This document shows positions 53,327 to 64,000 of a stretch of DNA of 64,000 nt, piece after piece (position 1 is the first letter of the stretch; every line of letters begins with the position of its first letter). A model generated the notes under the pieces. The model was given only the letters and a program-made list of their open reading frames with translations, did no database searches and was not told the DNA's origin. Source of the DNA: a bacterium (GTDB taxonomy: Bacteria > Verrucomicrobiota > Kiritimatiellia > CAIKKV01 > CAITUY01); contig JBAXWB010000024.1 in assembly GCA_037128595.1 (NCBI GenBank), positions 1 to 64,000 on the forward strand, read 5' to 3'. The translations under genes and the position numbers were made by a program.

Positions 53327-53355
53327 ATTATAAATAAAATCGGGGGCTCTGTAAA
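53327..53355 (-). promoter_or_regulatory. Sigma70-type promoter of the leftward operon
   Basis: On the minus strand TTTACA (53350-53355) is followed by 17 bases and TATAAT (53327-53332). This is a near-consensus promoter about 110 bases upstream of the propeller gene. The leftward chain runs at least to 37385 with short gaps or overlaps, so it may be driven from here. Confidence 0.75.
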
Positions 53356-53369
53356 TTTATTCTGACGCG

Positions 53370-53381
53370 TGAAATATTTCA
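53370..53381. promoter_or_regulatory. Palindrome, possible operator
   Basis: TGAAATATTTCA is a perfect 12-bp palindrome 15 bases upstream of the -35 box. It lies between the leftward operon and the divergent LacI gene. Binding by that regulator is possible but unproven. Confidence 0.4.
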
Positions 53382-53480
53382 AAGAGGAGCCCTCTCATCA
53401 GCTTCATCGGGAAACGGGTGGTGAGGCCTCTCATTCGCATGAGATTGACGCCTGTGAGGGGAATATGTCAACGTGGGGGG

Positions 53481-54494
53481 ATGAAAAGCGCGATTACCCA
53501 GAAGGATATAGCCCGGCGTCTGGGCGTTTCACAGGCATTGGTATCGCGGGTCCTCACGGGGAATTCAGAGAAGATCGGGGTGGCCCCGGCGACGGCGGAG
53601 AAGATCCGGGCGGCGGCGGCGGCCTGTCATTACCGGCCAAGTGCGGCGGCCTTGACGTTAAAAGGAGGGCCCACCCGGACGCTGGGGGTGGTGGTTAAAA
53701 ATTTCGAGGACCCTTTTTTCGGACACATGATCGGCACGATGCAGCGGCTGGCCGTGAGGGATGGGTATGCGCTGTTGCTATCCGGCTGGGAAGCGTCCCA
53801 GGGGGAAGCCGAGGGGCAGATTCTGCTGCGCCAGTTCCGGCCCGATGGATTGATCCTGTGCGGAAGCGATTTTACCCCCAAGGCGGTCGGACTGTTTCTT
53901 TCAGAAGGGCGGCCGGTGGTCCAGATCTGCACGGGGGAGGTTGTTCCCGGCGTTCAGCAGGTGGCCTTTGATCAGCGGGCAGGGCTGGATGCCTTGGTTC
54001 GTATGCTGGTGGGACTGGGGCATGCCCGGTTCGGGTTTGTGGGCGATGACTCGGCCCCCAACCGGCGGCGTGCGGCGATCATGAGGGAGTTGCTGCAGGA
54101 GAACCGCCATTTGCCCATCGAATTTATCGAGGTCCCACGGACGTCGGAAGGGCCGCTCAGGGCGTCGGTGAAAGCGCTCTGCCAGGATCCGTTGCGGCGG
54201 CCCACGGCTTTGATTGTGTCCGATGATGCCCTGGCCCAGTTGGTGCTGAGGGCGCTGTATGAGTGCGGGGTGCGGGTGCCGCAGGATATCTCATTGGCGG
54301 GGATGGATGATATTCCGATGGCGCGCCTGATGATCCCGGCGTTGACCACGATTCGCCAACCGATGGAGGCGATGGTCGAAAGTGCTTTCCGGGCGGTGAC
54401 GGCCGGGGATCGCCCTTCCGGAAAATTGGAGAAGATTGTCTTGGCACCCGAACTCATGATGCGGGAGTCATGCGGGCCGGCTCCCAACGTCTGA
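53481..54494 (+). CDS. LacI-family transcriptional regulator 3
   Basis: A 337-residue LacI-type regulator with a typical N-terminal helix-turn-helix (TQKDIARRLGVSQALVSRVL) and a sugar-binding-like domain. I chose ATG 53481, preceded by GGGGGG, instead of the upstream in-frame ATG at 53418, since the homology begins at the former. It is not close to the other two regulators (different ligand region). It is divergent from the propeller operon and may control it, or a gene elsewhere. Confidence 0.9.
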   Translation: MKSAITQKDIARRLGVSQALVSRVLTGNSEKIGVAPATAEKIRAAAAACHYRPSAAALTLKGGPTRTLGVVVKNFEDPFFGHMIGTMQRLAVRDGYALLLSGWEASQGEAEGQILLRQFRPDGLILCGSDFTPKAVGLFLSEGRPVVQICTGEVVPGVQQVAFDQRAGLDALVRMLVGLGHARFGFVGDDSAPNRRRAAIMRELLQENRHLPIEFIEVPRTSEGPLRASVKALCQDPLRRPTALIVSDDALAQLVLRALYECGVRVPQDISLAGMDDIPMARLMIPALTTIRQPMEAMVESAFRAVTAGDRPSGKLEKIVLAPELMMRESCGPAPNV

Positions 54495-54583
54495 GCTAGG
54501 ACGCTTCCTGCTGACGCAGCCCGGTATTACCTCGCCCTGCGGCGGGCACAGGCGAATCTTTACACCGACAAAGCTGAATATAT

Positions 54584-54612
54584 TTGCATCTATTTCTGAT
54601 ATGCATTATATC
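54584..54612 (+). promoter_or_regulatory. Probable AbiE promoter
   Basis: TTGCAT (54584-54589), a 17-base spacer and TATATC (54607-54612) form a reasonable promoter. The -10 box overlaps the palindrome at 54601-54620, so a repressor bound there would block it. Confidence 0.5.
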
Positions 54613-54620
54613 TAATGCAT
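54601..54620. promoter_or_regulatory. Palindromic operator upstream of AbiE pair
   Basis: ATGCATTA and TAATGCAT form a perfect 8-bp inverted repeat around TATC, 14 bases before the antitoxin start at 54635. AbiEi-type antitoxins are known to bind inverted repeats in front of their operon, so this is a likely autoregulatory site. Confidence 0.65.
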
Positions 54621-54634
54621 TAAGGAAATATAGT

Positions 54635-55252
54635 ATGGGGTGGATTGAGTTCAGGAATAAGTTGTTTGATCAAGGGTGCTTCAGCATCCATCAGGTATAT
54701 GCCTGGCAGCCTGGATTTGACCGGAATAACTTTGTCCGATGGACGAAGAGGGGTTACCTGGTGAGATTGCGGCAGGGGCTTTATGCCTTCCCGGAGTACC
54801 GGGGAAAACCGGATATGGCGATGTATTTCGCGGGGCGTATCTACAATCCATCTTATATCAGCCTGCACTCAGCGCTCTCGTTTTACGGGTTGATTCCCGA
54901 GGCCGTGACCCAGATCACCAGCGTGACTTCATTGAAGACGGCGGTGTTCAAGAACGACTTTGGAGAGTATTCGTACAAAAGCGTCCGGGAAGACCTGATG
55001 TTCGGTTACGAACCGCGCCCACTGGAAGGCGGTCGCGCGATGGGGTTCGCCACCCGCGAAAAGGCCTTGCTGGATCTGCTGTATCTTTATCCCTTCTACA
55101 ACACGGAACAGGAGTTGAAAAATCTGCGGCTTGATGGTGAGCTTTTGCGCGAGGAGTTGAATCGGCCGGAATGGGAATCGCTGACGGCACGCTTTCATTG
55201 TGCCGCACTTGAGAAGCGGGTGCGCTTATTATCCAAGGTTTATGATTTATGA
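54635..55252 (+). CDS. AbiEi-type antitoxin
   Basis: A 205-residue protein of the AbiEi antitoxin family, with an N-terminal winged helix (VYAWQPGFDRNNFVRWTKRGYL followed by RLRQGLYAF) and the AbiEi C-terminal region. It neutralises AbiEii and represses the operon. I chose ATG 54635 (MGWIEF), preceded by AAGGAAATA, because the longer frame reads through the operator. It overlaps the toxin by 4 bases. Confidence 0.88.
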   Translation: MGWIEFRNKLFDQGCFSIHQVYAWQPGFDRNNFVRWTKRGYLVRLRQGLYAFPEYRGKPDMAMYFAGRIYNPSYISLHSALSFYGLIPEAVTQITSVTSLKTAVFKNDFGEYSYKSVREDLMFGYEPRPLEGGRAMGFATREKALLDLLYLYPFYNTEQELKNLRLDGELLREELNRPEWESLTARFHCAALEKRVRLLSKVYDL

Positions 55253-56031
55253 TTACGATAGAGCAGATCAGGAATTTCTACCCCGCCGCCTTGAGCGGGA
55301 ATGCGGGCTTTCTAAAGCATATTCTCAAGGAATATGTCCAGTTGTTGGTTCTCGACTATCTGGCGACGACGCCGCATATTCGCAAAATGACGTTCATCGG
55401 GGGAGCGAACCTGCGACTGGTCAAGGGGATTGACCGGTTTTCTGAAGATTTGGATTTCGACTGTAAGAATTTTCCGGCGGAAGAATTCGGGAGGATGACG
55501 GGTGAGGTTCAGGTTTTTCTTCGTCGTAACGGCTTCAAGGTCGAGGTCAGGGAGAAGGACCAAAGCCGCCTGACGGCATTCCGGAGCAGTCTCTATTTCC
55601 CCGAGTTGCTATTTGAGCTGGGGTTATCCGGGCACAAGGATGAGCGTTTCATGTTGAAACTGGAATCACAGGATCAAAAGATTCACTACGAACCGATCAT
55701 GGGATTTATCAAAGGGTGTGGTTTCTTTTTCTCGTTCCCGGTTCCGTCAGATGCGGTGCTTTGTGCGATGAAGATTTCAGCCATGTTGGCCAGGGGTAAA
55801 GGCAGGGATTATTACGATGTCATGTTTCTGTTATCGCGAACCATGCCGGACTATACGTTTCTCGAAGCGCGCAACGGTATTGGTGATTTGAAGGGACTGA
55901 AGGCGGCCGTGGAAACTTCGCTCGCGTCCATCGATTTGCGGAAGAAACAGAGGGATTTCGAGCATTTGCTATTCAACCGGGACAACAGTAATCGCATTCT
56001 CCACGTTCGCGAATTCATCCAGTCGTTGTGA
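55249..56031 (+). CDS. AbiEii-type nucleotidyltransferase toxin
   Basis: A 260-residue protein of the AbiEii/AbiGii nucleotidyltransferase family. The motif GGANLRLVKG then RFSEDLDFD (residues about 50-70) is the nucleotidyltransferase signature, with the two Asp of the metal site, and RGKGRDYYDV is the second conserved part. AbiE is a type IV toxin-antitoxin system; family toxins act by nucleotide transfer to RNA or protein. It overlaps the antitoxin by 4 bases. Confidence 0.92.
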   Translation: MITIEQIRNFYPAALSGNAGFLKHILKEYVQLLVLDYLATTPHIRKMTFIGGANLRLVKGIDRFSEDLDFDCKNFPAEEFGRMTGEVQVFLRRNGFKVEVREKDQSRLTAFRSSLYFPELLFELGLSGHKDERFMLKLESQDQKIHYEPIMGFIKGCGFFFSFPVPSDAVLCAMKISAMLARGKGRDYYDVMFLLSRTMPDYTFLEARNGIGDLKGLKAAVETSLASIDLRKKQRDFEHLLFNRDNSNRILHVREFIQSL

Positions 56032-56179
56032 CCCGATCCCCCCCCCTATCTCATGCAGCCCGGGTATGTTTACCTCGGACTGCTGTTTTCGTTTGAGTTT
56101 AACAGTCACGGGGGCAGCCCCACGTTCCCGCTTGATTCTCTTTTTGTGTGCCAGTATCTTGATGAAAACAAGGGGAAAT

Positions 56180-56884
56180 ATGGCGAGATATCATCTGATT
56201 GCGTGTCATGTATTGTGGCGGGAGTTGTGTTATTTCGCCTCCCAGTCGCCCCATTTCTTTACCTTCAATTTCATCAAGCAGGGGCTGCATAATACCCCTG
56301 AACTGCTCAAGGTCCAGCTGCAGGCGGCGGTCGATGAGGCGCCGGAAGAGTGTGACGCGATTCTCCTGGGCTATGGTCTGTGCAGCAATGGGGCGGCGGG
56401 AGTGGTTTCCCGCAATAAGAAAATGATCATTCCCAAGGCCCATGACTGCATTACGCTCTTCCTGGGGTCCAAGGAGCGGTACCGGACCTATTTTGATGCG
56501 CATCCGGGGACCTACTGGTACACGCCGGGTTGGGTCGAGTGTTCGGTTCAGCCCGGGAAGGGGCGCTATGATCTGCTGCGCAAGGAGTATACGGAAAAGT
56601 ACGGCGAGGAGAATGCCGATTACCTGATGGAGATGGAGCAGGGGTGGATGAAGGAATATAACAATGCCGCCTACGTGGATCTCGGAGTCGGTGATACTGT
56701 CCGGCACAAGGAGTTCACTCATGAATGTGCCCAGTGGCTGGGGTGGAAATGTGATGAGCTTCCTGGTGACCCCTCGCTGATCAAGGATTTTGTGAATGGC
56801 CAATGGGATGCGGACCGGTTTTTGATCGTGGAGCCCGGCCAGGCCATTATGCCCTCGCATGATGAACAGGTGTTGAAGACCTGA
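56180..56884 (+). CDS. DUF1638 protein
   Basis: A 234-residue DUF1638 protein with an early Cys (HLIACHVLWREL), DAILLGYGLCSNG and IPKAHDCITLFLGSKERY. Family members are often near corrinoid-methyltransferase genes, but the function is not settled. I chose ATG 56180 (MARYH), preceded by AAGGGGAAAT; the longer upstream frame has no homology. A structured repeat element follows 14 bases after the stop. Confidence 0.85.
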   Translation: MARYHLIACHVLWRELCYFASQSPHFFTFNFIKQGLHNTPELLKVQLQAAVDEAPEECDAILLGYGLCSNGAAGVVSRNKKMIIPKAHDCITLFLGSKERYRTYFDAHPGTYWYTPGWVECSVQPGKGRYDLLRKEYTEKYGEENADYLMEMEQGWMKEYNNAAYVDLGVGDTVRHKEFTHECAQWLGWKCDELPGDPSLIKDFVNGQWDADRFLIVEPGQAIMPSHDEQVLKT

Positions 56885-56898
56885 GGCGCCGCCGAAAA

Positions 56899-57287
56899 GA
56901 GGGACTTCAACTAATTGAAGAAATTATGGAAATCCGGAATAGCCAGTTCGGGCTGGTACGAAAAGTAAAAATGTTTTGCGATTTGTCATGGCTGGCTGGG
57001 ATCAATTATAGCCTCCGTTAAAACCTCATGTGCTGCCAGCCATGAAAAATCGCAAAACGGTGTTTCCCGGACATCAGGGGAAATAAGGAAGCTCAAGGAC
57101 TTGGTCCTGCTATTATTCTTTAATGTCCCCAGAAAAACCGTTGCGGGATTTTGAATTCGGGGAAGACCATAACACGTCCCCGTGTAATCCAATAGACCGG
57201 GCACCCCGAATTAATAATGCCGCAACATTTTTATTTTTTCGTCTGGATCTGGATTTCTTTTATTTCTTGAATTAGTGGTGAAGTCTT
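56899..57287. mobile_element. Twin-hairpin element, copy 1 (389 bp)
   Basis: Left terminal repeat at 56899-56937 begins GAGGGACTTCA and pairs in inverted orientation with the right end, 57249-57287 (ends GTGGTGAAGTCTT). Inside are hairpin 1 (arms 56973-56996 and 57035-57058, 23 of 24 matching) and hairpin 2 (57140-57162 and 57204-57226, 20 of 23). No coding potential is seen. Two more copies follow at 61258 and 62635. It looks like a non-autonomous mobile element or a structured RNA gene. Confidence 0.85.
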
Positions 57288-57383
57288 TTTCATGGAAATG
57301 TTGTTATTAGCGCCTGCTAAACGTTGACTTCTGAATGGGGATGTCGTTAACCTGATGTTCGGATATAACTCGAAGGAAAATTC

Positions 57384-57914
57384 ATGAAAATATTTTTATG
57401 TGGATTGTTGGGCGTGGGGCTGCTGCTGAGCAGCGGCTGTGTGACGATGGTGGATCAGAATACGATGGCCCAGCAACAGGCGGATATGGAGAAATTGCGC
57501 GAGAATGTGCAACGCATCCAGGAGAAGATCAACGGGCTCGAGCTGGAACAGCAGAACCTCCAGCGTGACATCGGCTCCATGAAGGGGGCGCCCAAGGAGG
57601 ATACCGTGGTGCGGAACCGGCTGGATACGCTGGAGCGGCAAGTCCAGTCGTTAGCGGCGGCCCGCGATTCGGACCGTAAACAGATCGTCAACCAGGTGGC
57701 CTCCATTGTCGGTTCTTCCGGCAGTGGTTCCTCCGGGAAATCATCCTCCGGACGGGGGAGCTCCCAGACTGGAGTGGAGCATGTGGTCGAATCCGGCCAA
57801 ACCCTGTCAGCGATTGCGGCGGCCTACAAGGTCAGCGCCAGTTCCATCAAAAAAGCCAACTCCATGAAGTCCGATACCCTGCGTGTCGGCCAGAAGTTGT
57901 TCATTCCGAAGTGA
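57384..57914 (+). CDS. LysM-domain lipoprotein
   Basis: A 176-residue lipoprotein. The lipobox LSSGC places the lipidated Cys at residue 19. A coiled coil follows (about 30-110; QQADMEKLRENVQRIQEKI), then a Ser/Gly linker and a C-terminal LysM domain (VESGQTLSAIAAAYKVS...VGQKLFIP), which binds peptidoglycan. It is probably anchored in a membrane with the coiled coil reaching out to the wall. It lies between copy 1 of the twin-hairpin element and the GH2 gene. Confidence 0.9.
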   Translation: MKIFLCGLLGVGLLLSSGCVTMVDQNTMAQQQADMEKLRENVQRIQEKINGLELEQQNLQRDIGSMKGAPKEDTVVRNRLDTLERQVQSLAAARDSDRKQIVNQVASIVGSSGSGSSGKSSSGRGSSQTGVEHVVESGQTLSAIAAAYKVSASSIKKANSMKSDTLRVGQKLFIPK

Positions 57915-57987
57915 GGAGTTCACTTCTGATTTGAAACAAAATCAGACTGCAGGTTTTTCATAAAAAGACCTCATTTTGACTTCAGCA

Positions 57988-58065
57988 AGGTGGCGTTCGA
58001 CGTCCCCGGCGAACGATTCCACGCACTGGCCGGCAATCAGCCGCCGAGGACGTCGGCTGCCACCT
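57988..58065. repeat. Intergenic palindromic repeat
   Basis: AGGTGGCGTTCGACGTCCCC (left arm from 57988) pairs with the right arm ending at 58065 (about 20 of 24 positions). It has inner hairpin CGTTCG/CGAACG. It lies in the 206-base gap between the convergent lipoprotein and GH2 genes and may form a terminator or be a REP-like element. Confidence 0.55.
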
Positions 58066-58120
58066 GTGCTTCGCTCAGGTCAGGAACCCCAAAGTTTCTT
58101 CATTGAAGACCTTCTTCGCC

Positions 58121-61192
<3,072 letters not shown>

Positions 61193-61257
61193 CTAAATAG
61201 TTCCGTTGACCCTATCTCATCAATGGCTTGAAGTCCATATTTTCAGTATCCCGTAAA

Positions 61258-61558
61258 GAGGGACTTCACCACTAATTGAAGAAATAGGGAAAATCCAGAG
61301 AATTCAAAAAAAGAGAATGTGGCGGGATTTTTAATTCCGGAGTACCTGAATGAAAAATCCCGCCACGGTTCTTTGGAGAATTTTTCAAAGAAAGAGGAGC
61401 GAGAATTGACGACTCCTCCCGCTCAACGAATTCCTTCAGGAAACCGTGGCGTTTATTTTCTCCACATGTACTCATGTGGAAAAATTAACGCCACATTTTC
61501 AGTTCATCGTCCGGATCTGGATTTCTTCCATTTCTTAAATTAGTGGTGAAGTCTTCCT
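61258..61558. mobile_element. Twin-hairpin element, copy 2 (301 bp)
   Basis: The terminal repeats are 61258-61298 and 61517-61558. Hairpin 1 arms are 61319-61337 and 61348-61366 (18 of 19), hairpin 2 arms 61446-61468 and 61473-61494. The stems have other sequences than in copies 1 and 3, though the ends (AATGT...ACGGT, then CCGT...ACATTTT) are shared. It lies just upstream of the DUF1573 gene and on the 5' side of the GH2 gene. Confidence 0.85.
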
Positions 61559-61579
61559 CTTTTCAATAAGGTGGTATGT

Positions 61580-62656
61580 ATGCATGCAAAACTGATGTCA
61601 ACAGGGCTCGTGATGTTGTTGGGGGCGATCAATGGGGTGTGTGTCGCCGCGGAGGTGGAGGTGAGTCAGGTCGTAAACCAGCCCACCAATGCGCCGGGTG
61701 TGGTTTGCCTGAATCCCCTGCTTGATTTTGGGGAGGTGTATGCCGATGCGGTCGTGAATCATCAGTATGTGCTGACCAATCAAGGGGAACGCGTGGTGAA
61801 GATCCTGGCCGTGCGGGCCGGGTGCGGGTGCACCACGGCGGTGGCCGCCACCAATGAGATGGCCCCGGGGCAGTCCACTACGGTGGAGGCCGTGATTAAT
61901 TTCAAGGGACGGCGAGGGCGTCAGGCGAAGTCGATTATCGCCGAGACCGATGATCCCGGTAACCGGTTGGTGAGGATGGAGTTCACCGGCGTGGTGATCG
62001 TCCCGATCGAGGCTCAGCCGGAGGGGCTCCATTTTGGAACCATTGGTGCGGAAGGGCGGCTTGAGCGGGAGGTCTTGCTGACGGCGGTTTCGACGAATTC
62101 CTTTCAGGTCCTGTCGGCTAAATCGACTTCCCCGCATGTGACAGTAACCGTTGAACCCCGTGAGGCGGGCCACCAGTATCTGATCAAGGTCGTCTGTGAC
62201 GGACCGCGAAAACCGGGGACGTTCATGACCGCCGTCGAGGTGGAGACCGATCATCCCCAGATGAAGGTGCTCTCCATTCCTGTGGCCGGGTTTGTGGCGG
62301 GAGATATTGTGGCGGCGCCCGCCTCATTGTTGTTGGTCGCCTCGGGCACCAATGTGCCCAAAACGGTCTGGGTGAATCTCTGGTCCCCCGCGGGCAAGTC
62401 CTTCAAAGTGCTGAAGGTTGAGCTGCCCGGGGACGGGATGACGAACTCAGTACTCCCCGTGAGACCCGATCGCAGCCGGTTGGAGGTTAAAACCTGGGGG
62501 GCCCTTGCGGGGCTGGATGGAAAGGCGATCCGGATTGAAACGGATCTCGACTCCATGAAGGAAATCCTGATTCCCCTCAAAGTCTTGACTGCCCGCAACG
62601 AGGGCTTACCATTACCTGCAAGGACCGCAGAAAAGAGGGACTTCACCACTAATTGA
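61580..62656 (+). CDS. DUF1573 exported protein ending in element-derived tail
   Basis: A 358-residue exported protein with a signal peptide (LVMLLGAINGVCVAA). It contains DUF1573 (LDFGEVYADAVVNHQYVLTNQG then RAGCGCTTA, residues about 42-85), an immunoglobulin-like domain common in PVC and Bacteroidetes. I chose ATG 61580, preceded by AAGGTGGT, over the GTG at 61571. The last 7 residues (KRDFTTN) and stop codon are supplied by the left end of twin-hairpin copy 3. Residues before that (LPARTAE) look native, so the original C-terminus may have been shortened. Confidence 0.82.
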   Translation: MHAKLMSTGLVMLLGAINGVCVAAEVEVSQVVNQPTNAPGVVCLNPLLDFGEVYADAVVNHQYVLTNQGERVVKILAVRAGCGCTTAVAATNEMAPGQSTTVEAVINFKGRRGRQAKSIIAETDDPGNRLVRMEFTGVVIVPIEAQPEGLHFGTIGAEGRLEREVLLTAVSTNSFQVLSAKSTSPHVTVTVEPREAGHQYLIKVVCDGPRKPGTFMTAVEVETDHPQMKVLSIPVAGFVAGDIVAAPASLLLVASGTNVPKTVWVNLWSPAGKSFKVLKVELPGDGMTNSVLPVRPDRSRLEVKTWGALAGLDGKAIRIETDLDSMKEILIPLKVLTARNEGLPLPARTAEKRDFTTN

Positions 62657-62970
62657 GGAAATAGGGGAAATCCAGCGAAGCAAAAGATTATCGGGACAGG
62701 TGCGGAAAAATGTTTTGCGATTTGTCATGGATGGGTGGGTCTGTGAATTTCACGAAATAGACACGCACAGGACTCCCATCCATGAAAAATCGCAAAACGG
62801 TGTTCCCCGGACATCGGGAAGGAATAACCAGCCTGTATTTCTTTAAATTAACCAGAACCCCGTTGCGGGATTTTTGGTCCCGCGACTGCGGGATAAAAAT
62901 ACCGCAACATTTTTTCTGCCCGGCCCAGATTTGGATTTCTGTCATTTCTTAAATTAGTGGTGAAGTCTTC
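62635..62970. mobile_element. Twin-hairpin element, copy 3 (336 bp)
   Basis: Terminal repeats are 62635-62675 and 62931-62970. Hairpin 1 arms (62712-62735 and 62775-62798, 23 of 24) have the same mismatch as copy 1 but different inner bases with compensatory partners. Hairpin 2 arms are 62862-62883 and 62888-62908. Its left end overlaps the 3' end of the DUF1573 gene. It lies 38 bases before the oxidase gene. Confidence 0.85.
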
Positions 62971-63008
62971 TGCTCGATGTGGGGTGGTTATTGCCAAGGA
63001 TTCAAAAC

Positions 63009-64000
63009 ATGAATGAGCGCCTGATAAAGACGAATGTCGAGCAGGAGTATCCGGATTACCTGCGGGATGAATCGCGTCGCAGAGGGAAGGCGGACGGCCT
63101 GTGTTTTGCCCGGTCGGACCAGGACATCTGTCAGGTGATGGCGGCGTGTCAGCAGGCCCTGACCATTACGACCCAGGGGGCCCGGACCGGGGTGGCGGGC
63201 GGAGCCGTTCCGGATGGGGGATATGTCGTGAATCTCAGCCGGATGAACCGGATGACGGCCCTCCGGTATGACCCGGAGCGGGATGAATTCTTCCTGACGG
63301 TTCAGCCGGGAGTGGTGTTATCTCAACTGAGAGCGGCGTTAAGCTCCGGTGAGTTCGATGCCACCGGCTGGAGCCAGGAGTCGCTTGCCGCCCTTGACCG
63401 GTTCCGCCAGAAGCCGGCCTATGGCTTTGCTCCCGATCCGACTGAACTCTCGGCCTCCCTCGGCGGGATGGTGGCTTGTAACGCCTCGGGGGCCTGTTCT
63501 TTCCGTTATGGCGCGACCCGGCCGTATGTGGAGGCGCTGGAAGTGTTGTTGCCTGATGGGGACCGGATCACCCTGCGGCGGGGCGTGGATCAGGCCCAGG
63601 GGCGGGCCTTTTCCGTCATGACCCGGGCCGGACGTTTAATCGCCGGCAGGCTGCCTGACTATGTCATGCCGCTGGTTAAAAATGCCGCGGGCTATTTTGT
63701 GAAGGACAACATGGAGCTGATCGATCTGTTTATCGGTTCTGAAGGGACCCTCGGGATATTTTCCGCGATCGAGCTGCGTTTGATTCCTGCGCCCCGATGC
63801 CGCTGGGGCGTGGTGGTGTTTCTGCCTTCGCCCGGTTCCGTCGTTGAATTCGTCCAGGGGCTCAAGGGACAACCCGATGAGCTCAAGCCGGTGGCGATCG
63901 AGTACTTTGACCCGCGCTCCCTGGAGTTGATCCGCACCCAAAAACAGGAAAACGGGGTGTTTGCGGACATTCCCGATATCCCGCAGGGGAGCGGGCATGC
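63009..64000 (+). CDS. FAD-linked oxidase (partial, cut by window end)
   Basis: An open frame from ATG 63009, after AAGGATTCAAAAC, running to the end of the window (at least 330 residues). The N-terminal FAD-binding domain of the GlcD/D-lactate dehydrogenase type is recognisable: GARTGVAGGAVPDGG, SASLGGMVACNASGACSFRYG and LFIGSEGTLGIFSA. Enzymes of this kind oxidise 2-hydroxy acids such as glycolate or D-lactate. The rest of the protein, often with a 4Fe-4S domain, is outside the window. Confidence 0.88.
   Translation, partial: MNERLIKTNVEQEYPDYLRDESRRRGKADGLCFARSDQDICQVMAACQQALTITTQGARTGVAGGAVPDGGYVVNLSRMNRMTALRYDPERDEFFLTVQPGVVLSQLRAALSSGEFDATGWSQESLAALDRFRQKPAYGFAPDPTELSASLGGMVACNASGACSFRYGATRPYVEALEVLLPDGDRITLRRGVDQAQGRAFSVMTRAGRLIAGRLPDYVMPLVKNAAGYFVKDNMELIDLFIGSEGTLGIFSAIELRLIPAPRCRWGVVVFLPSPGSVVEFVQGLKGQPDELKPVAIEYFDPRSLELIRTQKQENGVFADIPDIPQGSGH

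Overview
The window is GC-rich, has high coding density and no RNA genes that I could recognise. Its gene content points to a member of the PVC superphylum. I favour the Kiritimatiellota/Lentisphaerota/Verrucomicrobiota side because of: many secreted carbohydrate-active enzymes, LacI-type regulators, large proteins with autotransporter-associated strand repeats, DUF1573 and PQQ-propeller proteins, UroD-like methyltransferase homologues, and a MoxR/DUF58/VWA operon with a cyclase-like toroid protein. The assignment rests on gene content only.

Layout. 1-2.2 kb: a DUF234-type ATPase, a 54-bp periodic repeat, and remnants of an IS1380-family transposase and an XRE-type regulator. 2.2-15.1 kb: a GH29 fucosidase, then cassette A: a divergent LacI regulator, a secreted strand-repeat protein, a secreted beta-helix/jelly-roll protein, a GH-A-like hydrolase, a GH172 (DUF2961) enzyme and a GH38-like DUF5054 enzyme. 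15.1-25.6 kb: cassette B, with paralogues of the LacI regulator, both secreted proteins and GH172 in the same order, followed by a GH78-like rhamnosidase. 25.6-33.5 kb: accessory sugar genes (two UroD-like proteins, a half-size EamA transporter, GH30, an SGNH esterase, a CE1-like esterase fused to a propeller), an IS1380 remnant and a VapBC toxin-antitoxin pair. 33.5-53.2 kb: a long leftward gene chain, headed by a good sigma70-type promoter at 53327-53355. It carries a PQQ-like propeller, DUF4175-like protein, coiled-coil protein, cyclase-like toroid, MoxR with a zinc ribbon, DUF58 and two VWA membrane proteins, then a class IV aminotransferase, an AGCS symporter and two unknown proteins. 53.4-64 kb: a third LacI regulator, an AbiE-type toxin-antitoxin pair, DUF1638, a LysM lipoprotein, a GH2 beta-galactosidase, a DUF1573 protein and the start of an FAD-linked oxidase.

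The most interesting points are two. First, a regulator-plus-secreted-protein-plus-GH172 cassette is duplicated in tandem, with paralogous proteins of unknown role whose C-termini end in similar short tails. Second, three copies (56899-57287, 61258-61558, 62635-62970) of a 300-390 bp element have about 40-bp terminal inverted repeats enclosing two long hairpins. Stem bases differ between copies in a compensatory way, so the folded structure itself appears to be under selection. One copy provides the stop codon of a neighbouring gene.

Taken together the left half looks like a glycan-utilisation island for fucose-, rhamnose- and galactose-containing polymers. The two secreted proteins of each cassette may bind or present substrate at the cell surface. 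The right half is a conserved PVC-type envelope/quality-control operon followed by a region enriched in small mobile structures and toxin-antitoxin genes.
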